Shown here: in pieces, positions 54,113-63,123 of the stretch
Layout of the letters: each line of letters opens with the position of its first letter
Numbering within the stretch: the stretch's first letter is position 1
DNA from: RI-43 sp033764725
GTDB taxonomy: Bacteria > Pseudomonadota > Alphaproteobacteria > Caulobacterales > Aquidulcibacteraceae
DNA: 64,000 nt
Assembly: GCA_033764725.1 (NCBI GenBank)
Contig: JANRIR010000079.1
Coordinates: forward strand, 31,069-95,068
Direction: 5' to 3'
Translations under genes and position numbers: made by a program
The notes under the pieces: generated by a model
The model's database searches: none
Seen by the model: the letters and a program-made list of their open reading frames with translations, nothing else
Told to the model about the DNA's origin: nothing

Positions 54113-55342
54113 CTACAAGTCGAGCAGGAGCCGCTCGGGATCCTCCAGGGCGTCCTTGACGCGCACCAGAAACGTCACCGCCTCGCGGCCGTCGACCAGA
54201 CGATGGTCGTAGCTGAGCGCCAGATACATCATCGGGCGAATGACGACCTGCCCGTTGATGGCCACCGGCCGTTCCTGGATCTTGTGCATCCCCAGAATGC
54301 CGGATTGCGGCGCGTTGAGGATCGGCGTCGACATCAGCGAGCCATAGACGCCGCCGTTCGAAATCGTGAACGTGGCGCCCTGCAATTCCTCCAGCTTCAA
54401 CTGCCCGTCGCGCGCGCGGGCGCCGAGATCGCCAATCTCCTTCTCGATCTCCGCCATGGATTTGTGATCGGCGTCGCGCAGCACCGGCACCACGAGGCCG
54501 CGCTCGGTGCCGACGGCGACGCCGATGTCGTAGTAATTCTTGTAGATGACGTCGTCGCCGTCGATCTCGGCGTTGACGTTGGGGATTTCGCGCAAGGCCG
54601 ACACGCAGGCTTTGACGAAGAAGCTCATGAAGCCGAGCTTCACGCCGTGCTTCTTCTCGAAGCCGTCCTTGTATTTGTTCCGCGCCGCCATGATCGCCGA
54701 CATGTCGGCTTCGTTGAACGTCGTCAGCATCGCGGCGGTGTGCTGCGCTTCCTTCAGGCGGCGCGCGATGGTCTGGCGCAGGCGCGTCATGCGCACGCGC
54801 TCCTCCCGATCGTTCAGCGCGCGCGGGACGGCCGGCGTCGCCGGCACAATGGCCGCCGGCGCGGAAACCGGCGCCGGCGCGGTCCGGGGGGCGGCGACGG
54901 CGGCGAGCGCGTCCGCCTTGGTCGGGCGCCCGTCGCGTCCCGTGCCGGCGATTGCGGCGACGTTGACGCCGCCTTCAGCGGCGATGCGCTGCACCGAGGG
55001 CGGCGCGACGACGGCGGCGGCCGGTTGAGGCGTGGCTTGCGGCGCGGGTTGGGGCGGCGCGGAAGCGGGAGTCGGAGCCGTTTGCGCAGCCTTCGCCGGC
55101 GCGGCGGCCCCGTTCGCCAGGCGGCCGAGAAGCGATCCGATCTCCACCGTCGCGCCCTCTGCGGCGAGGATTTCGCCCAGCACGCCGTCACCCGGCGCAG
55201 CAACCTCGACAGACACCTTGTCCGTTTCGAGTTCGACGAGGGTTTCGTCCCGCTTGACGGCGTCTCCCGGCTTTTTGAGCCATTTGGCGACGGTCGCTTC
55301 CGTCACCGACTCGCCCAAAGTCGGCACCACGATATCGGTCAT
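54113..55342 (-). CDS. sucB: 2-Oxoglutarate dehydrogenase E2, dihydrolipoyl succinyltransferase
   Basis: A 409-residue core subunit that transfers succinyl groups to CoA. A lipoyl domain (residues 1-75) carries its Lys in ELETDKVSVEV. A Pro/Ala-rich linker precedes a subunit-binding segment (VNVAAIAGTGRDGRPTKAD) and a second linker; the catalytic domain ends with SYDHRLVDGREAV with the active His and Asp. The ATG at 55342 gives MTDIVVPTLGES. It starts 38 bases after sucA, so they form an operon. Confidence 0.97.
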   Translation of the reverse strand: MTDIVVPTLGESVTEATVAKWLKKPGDAVKRDETLVELETDKVSVEVAAPGDGVLGEILAAEGATVEIGSLLGRLANGAAAPAKAAQTAPTPASAPPQPAPQATPQPAAAVVAPPSVQRIAAEGGVNVAAIAGTGRDGRPTKADALAAVAAPRTAPAPVSAPAAIVPATPAVPRALNDREERVRMTRLRQTIARRLKEAQHTAAMLTTFNEADMSAIMAARNKYKDGFEKKHGVKLGFMSFFVKACVSALREIPNVNAEIDGDDVIYKNYYDIGVAVGTERGLVVPVLRDADHKSMAEIEKEIGDLGARARDGQLKLEELQGATFTISNGGVYGSLMSTPILNAPQSGILGMHKIQERPVAINGQVVIRPMMYLALSYDHRLVDGREAVTFLVRVKDALEDPERLLLDL

Positions 55343-55380
55343 GTCCTGCTCCAAAAATTCGCCGCGCGGGGGCGAACCGA

Positions 55381-58356
55381 TCAGCCGAGCGCTTCGTTCA
55401 GCAGCGCTTCCAATTCCTTCAGATGCTTGCTCATCAAGCCCGCGGCGGTCGACGCCGAAGCGGCGCGCCCGGCGTAGCGCGCGCGCTTGGCGGCCAACGG
55501 CAGCTTGTCGAGCGTCAATTCGAGCCACGGGTCGACGAAGGTCCACCCGCCCATATTCTTGGGCTCTTCCTGGCACCAGACGATTTCGGCGCCGGGGAAG
55601 CGCGCCAGCTCCGCGTTCAACGACTTGATCGGCCACGGATAGAATTGCTCCAGCCGCAGCAGGTAGATGTCGTCGTGCCCGCGCTTCTCGCGCTCTTCCA
55701 GGAGATCGTAATACACCTTGCCCGAGCACAGCACCACGCGGCTGATCTCGTGATCGGGGCGCACCTTGATCGTGGTCAGCCCATTATTGAGGCGCGCGTC
55801 GCCGTCGTCCCACAGGACGCGGTGGAACGTCGTGCCAGGGCCCATATCGGCCAGCGTCGAGATGCAGCGCTTGTGGCGCAAAAGCGATTTTGGCGTGAAC
55901 ACGATCAGCGGCTTGCGGAAGTCGCGGTGAATCTGGCGGCGCAGCACGTGGAAATAGTTCGCCGGGGTCGTGCAATTGACGACCTGCAGGTTTTCTTCCG
56001 CGCAGGCCTGCAGGAAACGCTCGATCCGCGCGGAGGAGTGCTCGGGCCCCTGCCCTTCATAGCCGTGCGGCAAGAGCATCACGAGGCCGCTCATGCGCAG
56101 CCATTTGCGCTCGCCCGATGAGATGAACTGATCGATGACGACCTGCGCGCCGTTCACGAAATCGCCGAACTGGGCTTCCCAAAGCGTCAGCGTGTTCGGC
56201 TCCGCGAGCGAATAACCGTACTCGAAGCCCAGCACCGCCTCTTCGGAGAGCGCGCTGTCGATCACTTCGTAATGCGCCTGGCCCGCGCGCAAATTATTGA
56301 GCGGCGTGTAGCGTTCTTCGGTGGTCTGATCGATGAGGTGCGAGTGGCGCTGGCTGAACGTGCCGCGGCAGGAATCCTGGCCCGACAGGCGCACGGGGAA
56401 CCCTTCGTCGAGCAACGTCGCGAAGGCGAGATGCTCGGCGGTCGCCCAATCGAGGCCAGCGCCGGCGTCGATCGCCGCGCGGCGCGCTTCGATGACGCGC
56501 CGCACCGTCTTGTGCGCGTCGAGCGTCTCGGGAATCGCCGTCATGCGCTGTCCAAGCTGCTTCAGCTTGGCGATGTCGACCTGCGTGCGGCCGCGGCGAT
56601 CGTCGTCTGACGGCAGGCCCAGGCCCGCCCATTTGCCGTCGAGCCAATCGGCCTTGTTCGGCTTGTAAGCTTTGCCCGCGTTGAATTCCGCATCGAGGAA
56701 ACGCTCGAACTCGTTGATCCAGGCATGCGCCTCGCCCGGCTGGATGACGCCTTCGCGCTCCAAGCGCTGGGCGTAGATGGTCGTCGTCGTCGGCTGGTCC
56801 TTGATGCGGCGATACATCAAGGGCTGCGTCATCGTCGGATCGTCGCCCTCGTTATGGCCGTAGCGGCGATAGCAGAACATGTCGATAACGATGTCCTTGC
56901 CGAACAATTGCCGATACTCGGTGGCGATCTTCGCGGCGAACGTCACCGCTTCGGGATCGTCGCCGTTGACGTGGAAGATCGGCGTCTGAACCATCAGCGC
57001 CACGTCGCTCGGATATGGCGAGGAGCGCGAATAGCGCGGCGCAGTGGTGAAGCCGATCTGGTTGTTGATGATGAAATGGATCGTGCCGCCGGTGCGGTGG
57101 CCGCGCACGCCGGAGATGGCGAAGCATTCGGCCACGACCCCCTGCCCCGCAAACGCCGCGTCGCCGTGAATCAAAAGCGGCATGACGCGCGTGCGCAGAT
57201 TGACGAGGTCCTCGTCCGCCGCCCAGGTCTGCAATTGCGTCTGCTTGGCGCGGACTTTGCCGAGCACGACCGGATTGACGATCTCGAGATGCGACGGGTT
57301 GGCCGTCAGCGACAAGTGCACGGTGTTGCCATCGAACGACCGATCGGATGACGCGCCCAAATGATACTTCACGTCGCCGGAGCCGAGCACGTCGTCGGGC
57401 GTCGACGAGCCGCCCTGAAACTCGTGAAAGATGACGTTGTACGGCTTGCCCATCACCGCGGCCAACACGTTGAGGCGCCCACGGTGCGCCATGCCGAGGA
57501 CGATCTCCTCCATGCCCATCGCGCCGCCGCGCTTGATGATCTGCTCCAGCGCCGGCAGCATCGCCTCGCCGCCGTCGAGCCCGAACCGCTTGGTGCCCGG
57601 AAAGCGCTTGTGCAGGAACTTTTCGAAGGTCTCGCCTTCGATCAATTTTTTCAGGATCGCGCGCTTGCCCTCGGGCGTGAAGGTGATCTCCTTGTCGGGG
57701 CCTTCGATCCGCTCCTGCAGCCAGGATTTCTCTGTGCCCTCGCCGATATGCATGAACTCGACGCCGAACGTGCCGCAATAGGTGCGGCGCAGGATGTCGA
57801 GCATCTGGCGCACGCTGGCGGATTCAAGACCCAACACGCCGTCGAGGAAGATCGAGCGGTCGTAATCGGCTTCTGTGAAGCCGTAATTCGCCGGATCGAG
57901 TTCGGCGGGCACATCGCGCGTCTCGATGCCCAGCGGATCGAGATTGGCGATCAGGTGGCCACGCGCGCGATAGGCGCGGATCATCATCAGCGCGCGCACG
58001 CTGTCGCGCGCCGCCGATTGCACATCGACGATCGAGGCCTTCGGCAGGCGCTCGCGCACCTTGGCCTCCACCTTGCCGCTGAGCGCCGCCCAATCGCCGT
58101 CGAGCAGGGCGGTCGCCTCCGATTTCTGCGGCCGGGCGATCTCGGGACGGTACCAGGACGGCCCCTCCTGCGCCTGGCGCACCGTTTCCGGCGCGTCGCG
58201 CCAGGACTGGAACAAGGCGCGCCAGGACAGATCGACAGATTCGGGATCGTCCAGGAAGCGGGCGTGCATCTCCTCCACGAAGAGGGCGTTCGCGCCGGAC
58301 AAGGCTGAGGTTTGCAGAAGGGCGGCGCTGGGTGCGCCTCGGGCGTCGTCCGCCAT
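55381..58356 (-). CDS. sucA: 2-Oxoglutarate dehydrogenase E1
   Basis: A 991-residue thiamine diphosphate enzyme that decarboxylates 2-oxoglutarate and succinylates the E2 lipoyl group. The N-terminal E2-binding segment (LFVEEMHARFLDDPESVD) is followed by the MGMAHRGRLNVL block, GDAAFAGQG, INNQIGFTT and CYRRYGHNEGDDP in the diphosphate-binding region, and SLAEPNTLTLWEAQFGDF in the C-terminal domain. Length is normal. It lies between sucD and sucB on the minus strand. Confidence 0.98.
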   Translation of the reverse strand: MADDARGAPSAALLQTSALSGANALFVEEMHARFLDDPESVDLSWRALFQSWRDAPETVRQAQEGPSWYRPEIARPQKSEATALLDGDWAALSGKVEAKVRERLPKASIVDVQSAARDSVRALMMIRAYRARGHLIANLDPLGIETRDVPAELDPANYGFTEADYDRSIFLDGVLGLESASVRQMLDILRRTYCGTFGVEFMHIGEGTEKSWLQERIEGPDKEITFTPEGKRAILKKLIEGETFEKFLHKRFPGTKRFGLDGGEAMLPALEQIIKRGGAMGMEEIVLGMAHRGRLNVLAAVMGKPYNVIFHEFQGGSSTPDDVLGSGDVKYHLGASSDRSFDGNTVHLSLTANPSHLEIVNPVVLGKVRAKQTQLQTWAADEDLVNLRTRVMPLLIHGDAAFAGQGVVAECFAISGVRGHRTGGTIHFIINNQIGFTTAPRYSRSSPYPSDVALMVQTPIFHVNGDDPEAVTFAAKIATEYRQLFGKDIVIDMFCYRRYGHNEGDDPTMTQPLMYRRIKDQPTTTTIYAQRLEREGVIQPGEAHAWINEFERFLDAEFNAGKAYKPNKADWLDGKWAGLGLPSDDDRRGRTQVDIAKLKQLGQRMTAIPETLDAHKTVRRVIEARRAAIDAGAGLDWATAEHLAFATLLDEGFPVRLSGQDSCRGTFSQRHSHLIDQTTEERYTPLNNLRAGQAHYEVIDSALSEEAVLGFEYGYSLAEPNTLTLWEAQFGDFVNGAQVVIDQFISSGERKWLRMSGLVMLLPHGYEGQGPEHSSARIERFLQACAEENLQVVNCTTPANYFHVLRRQIHRDFRKPLIVFTPKSLLRHKRCISTLADMGPGTTFHRVLWDDGDARLNNGLTTIKVRPDHEISRVVLCSGKVYYDLLEEREKRGHDDIYLLRLEQFYPWPIKSLNAELARFPGAEIVWCQEEPKNMGGWTFVDPWLELTLDKLPLAAKRARYAGRAASASTAAGLMSKHLKELEALLNEALG

Positions 58357-58488
58357 GGAATGAGCGTCCTCGTGAGGAAAAGCGGCGCGCCAAGACAGCC
58401 TGCGCGACGCGACGCCTGCATCTAGCGCGCCTCGCGCCGCACTTGAAGTGTAGGCCCTGTGTGAAATTCGCGGGGCAGGCGTGCGCGG

Positions 58489-59373
58489 TTACGCGCGCAG
58501 GATCTCAGCCATGGTCCGGCCGAGCGCGGCCGGGTGCGGCGCGACCGTGATGCCGGCCGCCTCCATGGCGGCGATTTTGCTCTCCGCGTCGCCCTTGCCG
58601 CCGGAGATGATCGCCCCGGCATGGCCCATGCGGCGCCCAGGCGGCGCGGTGCGGCCGGCGATGAAGCCGACGGTCGGCTTTTTGCGGCCCTTCTTGGCCT
58701 CGTCGGCGAGGAATTGGGCCGCGTCCTCCTCCGCCGAGCCGCCGATCTCGCCGATCATGATGATCGCCTTCGTCTCCGGATCGGCGAGGAACATTTCGAG
58801 CATGTCGATGAATTCCGTGCCCTTCACCGGATCGCCGCCGATGCCGACCGCAGTGGTCTGGCCCAAGTTTTCATTGGTGGTTTGGAACACGGCCTCGTAG
58901 GTCAACGTGCCCGAGCGCGAGACGATGCCGACATCGCCCTTGCGGAAAATCTGGCCCGGCATGATGCCGATCTTGCATTCGTTTGGCGTCAACACGCCTG
59001 GGCAATTCGGACCGATCAATCTGGACTTGGACTTCTGCAGCTTCGCCTTCACGCGCACCATGTCGAGCACCGGGATGCCTTCGGTGATGCACACGATCAG
59101 CGGGATCTCCGCGTCGATCGCCTCCTCGATCGCCGCGGCGGCGCCGGGCGGCGGGACATAGATCGCGGTGGCGTCGGCGCCGACCTTCTCTTTGGCTTCG
59201 GCGACGCTGTTGAACACAGGCAAGCCCAGATGCGTTGCGCCGCCCTTGCCGGGGCTGACCCCGCCGGTCATGCGCGTCCCGTAGGCGATCGCCTGTTCGG
59301 AATGGAAGGTGCCGTTCTTGCCGGTGAACCCCTGGCAAATGACGCGCGTGGCGGCGCTGACGAGAATGGACAT
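58489..59373 (-). CDS. sucD: Succinyl-CoA synthetase alpha subunit
   Basis: A 294-residue subunit that carries the phosphohistidine, found in the RRMGHAGAI block near residue 248. The CoA-binding N-terminus (QGFTGKNGTFHSEQAI) and the GPNCPGV segment are typical. With SucC it converts succinyl-CoA to succinate with ATP formation. It stands upstream of sucA, but sucC, normally its direct neighbour, is 2.5 kb further upstream with three other genes between. Confidence 0.97.
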   Translation of the reverse strand: MSILVSAATRVICQGFTGKNGTFHSEQAIAYGTRMTGGVSPGKGGATHLGLPVFNSVAEAKEKVGADATAIYVPPPGAAAAIEEAIDAEIPLIVCITEGIPVLDMVRVKAKLQKSKSRLIGPNCPGVLTPNECKIGIMPGQIFRKGDVGIVSRSGTLTYEAVFQTTNENLGQTTAVGIGGDPVKGTEFIDMLEMFLADPETKAIIMIGEIGGSAEEDAAQFLADEAKKGRKKPTVGFIAGRTAPPGRRMGHAGAIISGGKGDAESKIAAMEAAGITVAPHPAALGRTMAEILRA

Positions 59374-59561
59374 GGGCTCCCCGGGCAAAAGCGGCGTGCG
59401 CAAACGCCGCCGCCGCCCGCGACATAGCGGAGCCATCCGCTCGCGCACAAGGCGCGCCGTAGCGTGACGTCGCCGCCAGGCGGCCGCCGCGGCGCCTACG
59501 CCATCATCATCTGACGGGGGCCCGAAGCGTGGAGCGGCTCCCGGCGCATTTTCGACTTTAC

Positions 59562-59602
59562 ATGACGCTTTTATGACTGTTCCATGACGCCCCAATGACG
59601 CC
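59562..59602. promoter_or_regulatory. Four direct ATGAC repeats with 11-bp period (candidate response-regulator site)
   Basis: ATGAC begins at 59562, 59573, 59584 and 59595, an exact 11-base period. Read on the minus strand, part of this is CAGTCATAAAAGCGTCAT, which is close to the tandem GTCAT half-sites of a Pho box (two half-sites one helical turn apart). It lies 47 bases upstream of the UrcA gene start and 190 bases upstream of sucD on the opposite strand. The rest of the 275-base gap 59374-59648 shows no gene. Confidence 0.5.
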
Positions 59603-59648
59603 GGAGCGACCCTGGGTCGTCGCCGCGCGGTTGACCCTGGAGGCCCCG

Positions 59649-59984
59649 ATGAAGTTGCTTGCGCTTGCTGCTGTTTTCGCCCTGGCCGTCTCCAGCCCCG
59701 TGTTGGCGGACGACACCGTCGCGCGGGCGACCGATCACGAGGCCGCCCACGCCGTCACCGTGCGCCAAGACGGGTTGAACCTCGACACCGACGCCGACGC
59801 CGCCGTCATGCTGACGCGCCTGCGCTCCGCCTCGATGCGCGCCTGCGACATGCCGGAAATCGACCAGCCCGGCCCCGCCCTGCGCCGCGCGATCGCGCAG
59901 TGCCGCGCCGACGCCGTGGCGCGCGCCGTGCAGGAGCTCGACGCGCCGCGCGTCACGCAGGCTTATTTGGCGAGCGCGCGCTAA
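59649..59984 (+). CDS. UrcA family exported protein
   Basis: A 111-residue protein with a Sec signal peptide (residues 1-20, ending PVLADD). The mature part matches the UrcA pattern: a VTVRQDGLNLDTDADAAVML start, an RLRSASMRAC segment with one Cys, a second Cys about 22 residues later and a final AVQEL...YLASAR helix. UrcA proteins are small, periplasmic and of unknown function. The ATG at 59649 begins the signal peptide. Its stop overlaps the gtrA-like stop by 4 bases. Confidence 0.82.
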   Translation: MKLLALAAVFALAVSSPVLADDTVARATDHEAAHAVTVRQDGLNLDTDADAAVMLTRLRSASMRACDMPEIDQPGPALRRAIAQCRADAVARAVQELDAPRVTQAYLASAR

Positions 59985-60412
59985 GGGCTTTTGCTGCGCG
60001 GCGCAAATGCCCGCGACGTCAGCGCTTTCATGAACAGGAAATTGATCGCCAGCGTGAACGGGGTCACCGCGACCTTGAATACGTAGGGCGGCAACGGAAA
60101 GCGCGCGCTCGCCCAGGTGATGACCAGCGAAACGCAGCCGATCAGCGTCGCCTGAAACGCGAGATAGACGACCCACTTCAACCAGAGGAAGCGCCCCTGA
60201 TAGAGAAAAATGCGCCGGACAGACATGAAATAGACAAAGCTGACGCCGGCGCATGAGCTTGCAAGGTTCGACCAGCCTGGATGGGCGCCGTTGAGCGTCA
60301 ATGACGTGAAGATGGTGAAGTCGATGAGCCAGCCGACGCCGGACACCCCGGCGAACAGCAGCGCCTGGCGCAAAAGCCGCAGAAACGGCTCGATTTTCGC
60401 GGTTTGCGGCAC
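59981..60412 (-). CDS. GtrA family membrane protein
   Basis: A 143-residue protein with four transmembrane segments, the GtrA layout: LLFAGVSGVGWLIDF near residue 18 and a FVYFMSVRRIFLYQG block before the last two helices. GtrA-type proteins are thought to move lipid-linked glycosyl donors across the membrane. The start is a GTG at 60410-60412 with a strong GGGGAGGG site; longer frames lack a ribosome-binding site. It is divergent from the GT87 gene, which could be its functional partner. Confidence 0.85.
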   Translation of the reverse strand: MPQTAKIEPFLRLLRQALLFAGVSGVGWLIDFTIFTSLTLNGAHPGWSNLASSCAGVSFVYFMSVRRIFLYQGRFLWLKWVVYLAFQATLIGCVSLVITWASARFPLPPYVFKVAVTPFTLAINFLFMKALTSRAFAPRSKSP

Positions 60413-60563
60413 GATCGCCCTCCCCGCAGCGCACGGACGCGGCGCCAGCGTAGCGAGGCTCGCCGCGCGCACGAAAAAGTCAATGCTTCGCCCTTGACGC
60501 AACAAACCCGCAGGCGTGAGGCTTTCGGCGGCAGGGCGCAGCGACGAGCCTGCGCCTTTCGGG

Positions 60564-61850
60564 ATGGTCATGTCGACGATAGGGTCCGCCCCGATCGACG
60601 TTTGGGTTGCGCGCGGCGTGCTCGCGGCGCTGGCGGCGCTATGCGCCATCGCAGTGATCGTTCCGGCCGGGCTGGGCTGGGATTTCGCCAATTTCTACGA
60701 CGCCGGGCGCAAGATCCTGGCTGGGCAAATCGACGAACTGTATGACGTCACCGCCTGGATCGCAGGCGCGCCGCCGCAGGGCGAAATGCTGTTCCTCAGC
60801 GCGCCGATCAGCGCCTATCTCTACGCGCCGATGGCGCTGTTGCCGCCGCACGCCGCGCTGATCGCGTTCAAGCTCCAAAACGTCGCGGCGATCGCGTTCG
60901 CGCTGTGGCTCATGCATCGGCGTCTGGCGCCGCTCGCCGGCGAAAACGCCTCCGCACGCGCGCGCTTCACCGCGCTCTTTCTGGTGATGGCGGCGCTTTA
61001 TCAGCCCTTGTGGAGCGTGTTTCGCGTCGGCGGACAGACCACGCCGACGGTGCTCTTGCTGCTCACCGCCGCGGCGCTGTGCCATGCGCGCGCGAATTTC
61101 GCCGCCTCCGCTGCGTTGCTGATGACCGCAGGCCTGATCAAGCCTGTGCTGGCGCCAGGACTGATTTTCATCGGCGTCGTTTCGGGCTGGCGCTTTTTCT
61201 GGATTGCGGCGGGCTACGGCGCTGTGGTCGCGGCGGCATCCTTCGCGCTGATGGGCCCCGACATCCAAGTCGAATTTCTACGGCAGGTCGCCTCCGCGTC
61301 GCAGGAACACTGGCTCCCGGAATACAACAGCGCGCTGACCGCCGGCCTCGACACGCTGCTGCGCGGCGACGCGTCCGGCGCTGCGCCGCACACGACAGCC
61401 TCGTTCGCGCTGCAAATCGTGGCGCGTCTCTTCGCGGTCGGGCTCGCCGTCTGGCTTTGGCGCGGCGCGCAAACCGGTATCGCCGGCGATGGCGAACGGC
61501 GCTTTTTCGCGGTGCTTGTCGGCGTTCTGCTGGCGCTGACGTTCAGCAACGTGCTGTGGGAGCACTATCTGTCCTACATCTTCATCCTGTACGCGATGAT
61601 TGCAGCGACGCGCCGTCAGTTTCCGCGCCCTGCTCTGGCGCTGATCGCCGCCATCATCGTACTCTCGATCGGCCAGAATGTCGTGCTGGTGATGGCTGCG
61701 CGCAGCGTGTTCGGCTTCGACACGCTGCTGGAGCAAACCCTCATCGCGCAGTTCAAAAGCCTGCCGCTGCTGCTCACGACGATCTTCGTGATCGCGTACC
61801 GCCGGCAGCTGTACGCGGCGCTCTCCATGCCCGGATGGCGTGCGGCCTAG
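60564..61850 (+). CDS. GT87/DUF2029-type polytopic glycosyltransferase
   Basis: A 428-residue membrane protein with about ten hydrophobic segments. The first periplasmic loop carries GWDFANFYDAGRKILAGQ, the acidic block typical of GT-C fold DUF2029 (GT87) enzymes, which use polyprenyl-linked sugars. Acceptor and donor are unknown. Two ATGs (60564 and 60570) are possible starts; the first was chosen. Divergent from the gtrA-like gene by 151 bases. The stop overlaps that of sucC by 4 bases. Confidence 0.85.
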   Translation: MVMSTIGSAPIDVWVARGVLAALAALCAIAVIVPAGLGWDFANFYDAGRKILAGQIDELYDVTAWIAGAPPQGEMLFLSAPISAYLYAPMALLPPHAALIAFKLQNVAAIAFALWLMHRRLAPLAGENASARARFTALFLVMAALYQPLWSVFRVGGQTTPTVLLLLTAAALCHARANFAASAALLMTAGLIKPVLAPGLIFIGVVSGWRFFWIAAGYGAVVAAASFALMGPDIQVEFLRQVASASQEHWLPEYNSALTAGLDTLLRGDASGAAPHTTASFALQIVARLFAVGLAVWLWRGAQTGIAGDGERRFFAVLVGVLLALTFSNVLWEHYLSYIFILYAMIAATRRQFPRPALALIAAIIVLSIGQNVVLVMAARSVFGFDTLLEQTLIAQFKSLPLLLTTIFVIAYRRQLYAALSMPGWRAA

Positions 61851-63040
61851 CCCTTGACCGCCTTGACGATCTTGCGCGCAGCGTCTTCGAGATCGTCGGC
61901 GGGAATGACATTGAGGCCGCTGTCGCGGATGATCTGCTTGCCCAACTCGACATTCGTGCCCTCGAGGCGCACCACCAGCGGCACATTCAGGCCCACCGAC
62001 TTCACCGCCGCGATCACGCCATTGGCGATGACGTCGCATTTCATGATGCCGCCGAAGATATTGACCAGGATGCCCTTCACCTTCGGATCGGCGGTGATGA
62101 TCTTGAAGGCTGCGGTGACTTTCTCTTCGGAAGCGCCGCCGCCGACATCGAGGAAGTTCGCCGGCTCGGCGCCGAACAGTTTGATGATGTCCATCGTCGC
62201 CATGGCGAGGCCGGCGCCGTTGACCATGCAGCCGATATCGCCGTCGAGCGCGATATAGGCGAGGTCGTACTTGCTCGCCTCGATTTCCTTCTCGTCCTCT
62301 TCGCCGAGATCGCGCAGCTCGGCCCATTCGGGATGACGGAAGGCCGCGTTGGAATCGAAGCTGATCTTCGCATCCAGCAGCTTCAGGTGATTGTCCTTGG
62401 TGACGATCAACGGATTGATCTCCAGGAGGCTCATGTCTTCCTTGGTGAACATCGCATAGAGCTTTTTCACCACATCGACGCACTCATTCTTGAGATGACC
62501 GTCGAGACCGAGCGCGGCGGCGACCTTTGCGCCGTCGGCGTCGGTCGCGCCGATGCTGGGATCGATGGCGATCGTGTGCACGCGTTCGGGCGTATCGTGG
62601 GCGACCTTTTCGATGTCCATCCCGCCGTCGGGAGATGCTACAAACGCCACGCCACCCGTGGTCCGGTCGACCAAGGCCGACAGGTAAAGCTCACGCGCGA
62701 TGTCGCTGCCGTCTTCGATATAGAGCCGCTTGACCACGCGCCCGGCGGGGCCTGTCTGGGCGGTGACCAAAGTCGATCCAAGCATCTGCTCCGCGAACAG
62801 GCCGACATCCTCGGGCTTGAACGCCAGGCGCACGCCGCCCTTGTCGCCCGCCTTGGCCTCCTTGAACTTGCCCTTCCCGCGGCCGCCGGCGTGGATCTGG
62901 CTCTTCACCACCCAGAGCGGGCCGCCCAGCTTGGCGGCCGCGTCGATCGCCTCTTCCGCGGTGAACGCCGGATACCCGGCCGAGACCGGCAAACCGTATC
63001 GGCGATAGATGGCCTTGCCCTGGTATTCGTGGATGTTCAT
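61847..63040 (-). CDS. sucC: Succinyl-CoA synthetase beta subunit
   Basis: A 397-residue ATP-grasp subunit of succinyl-CoA synthetase. MNIHEYQGKAIYRRYG at the N-terminus, the QIHAGGRGKGKFKEA nucleotide block near residue 47, and the SLLEINPLIVT and VNGAGLAMATMD blocks are standard. It is transcribed toward the GT87 gene and away from the photolyase-like gene. Normally sucC and sucD are adjacent. Here UrcA, GtrA and GT87 genes lie between them. Confidence 0.97.
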   Translation of the reverse strand: MNIHEYQGKAIYRRYGLPVSAGYPAFTAEEAIDAAAKLGGPLWVVKSQIHAGGRGKGKFKEAKAGDKGGVRLAFKPEDVGLFAEQMLGSTLVTAQTGPAGRVVKRLYIEDGSDIARELYLSALVDRTTGGVAFVASPDGGMDIEKVAHDTPERVHTIAIDPSIGATDADGAKVAAALGLDGHLKNECVDVVKKLYAMFTKEDMSLLEINPLIVTKDNHLKLLDAKISFDSNAAFRHPEWAELRDLGEEDEKEIEASKYDLAYIALDGDIGCMVNGAGLAMATMDIIKLFGAEPANFLDVGGGASEEKVTAAFKIITADPKVKGILVNIFGGIMKCDVIANGVIAAVKSVGLNVPLVVRLEGTNVELGKQIIRDSGLNVIPADDLEDAARKIVKAVKG

Positions 63041-63123
63041 GGCGGCTCCGGCGGGGGCGTAAAAACGTTGCGGTTATGGCCGCGACGCACACCCATGGCA
63101 ACACGACATGCGCCCGGGAGACG

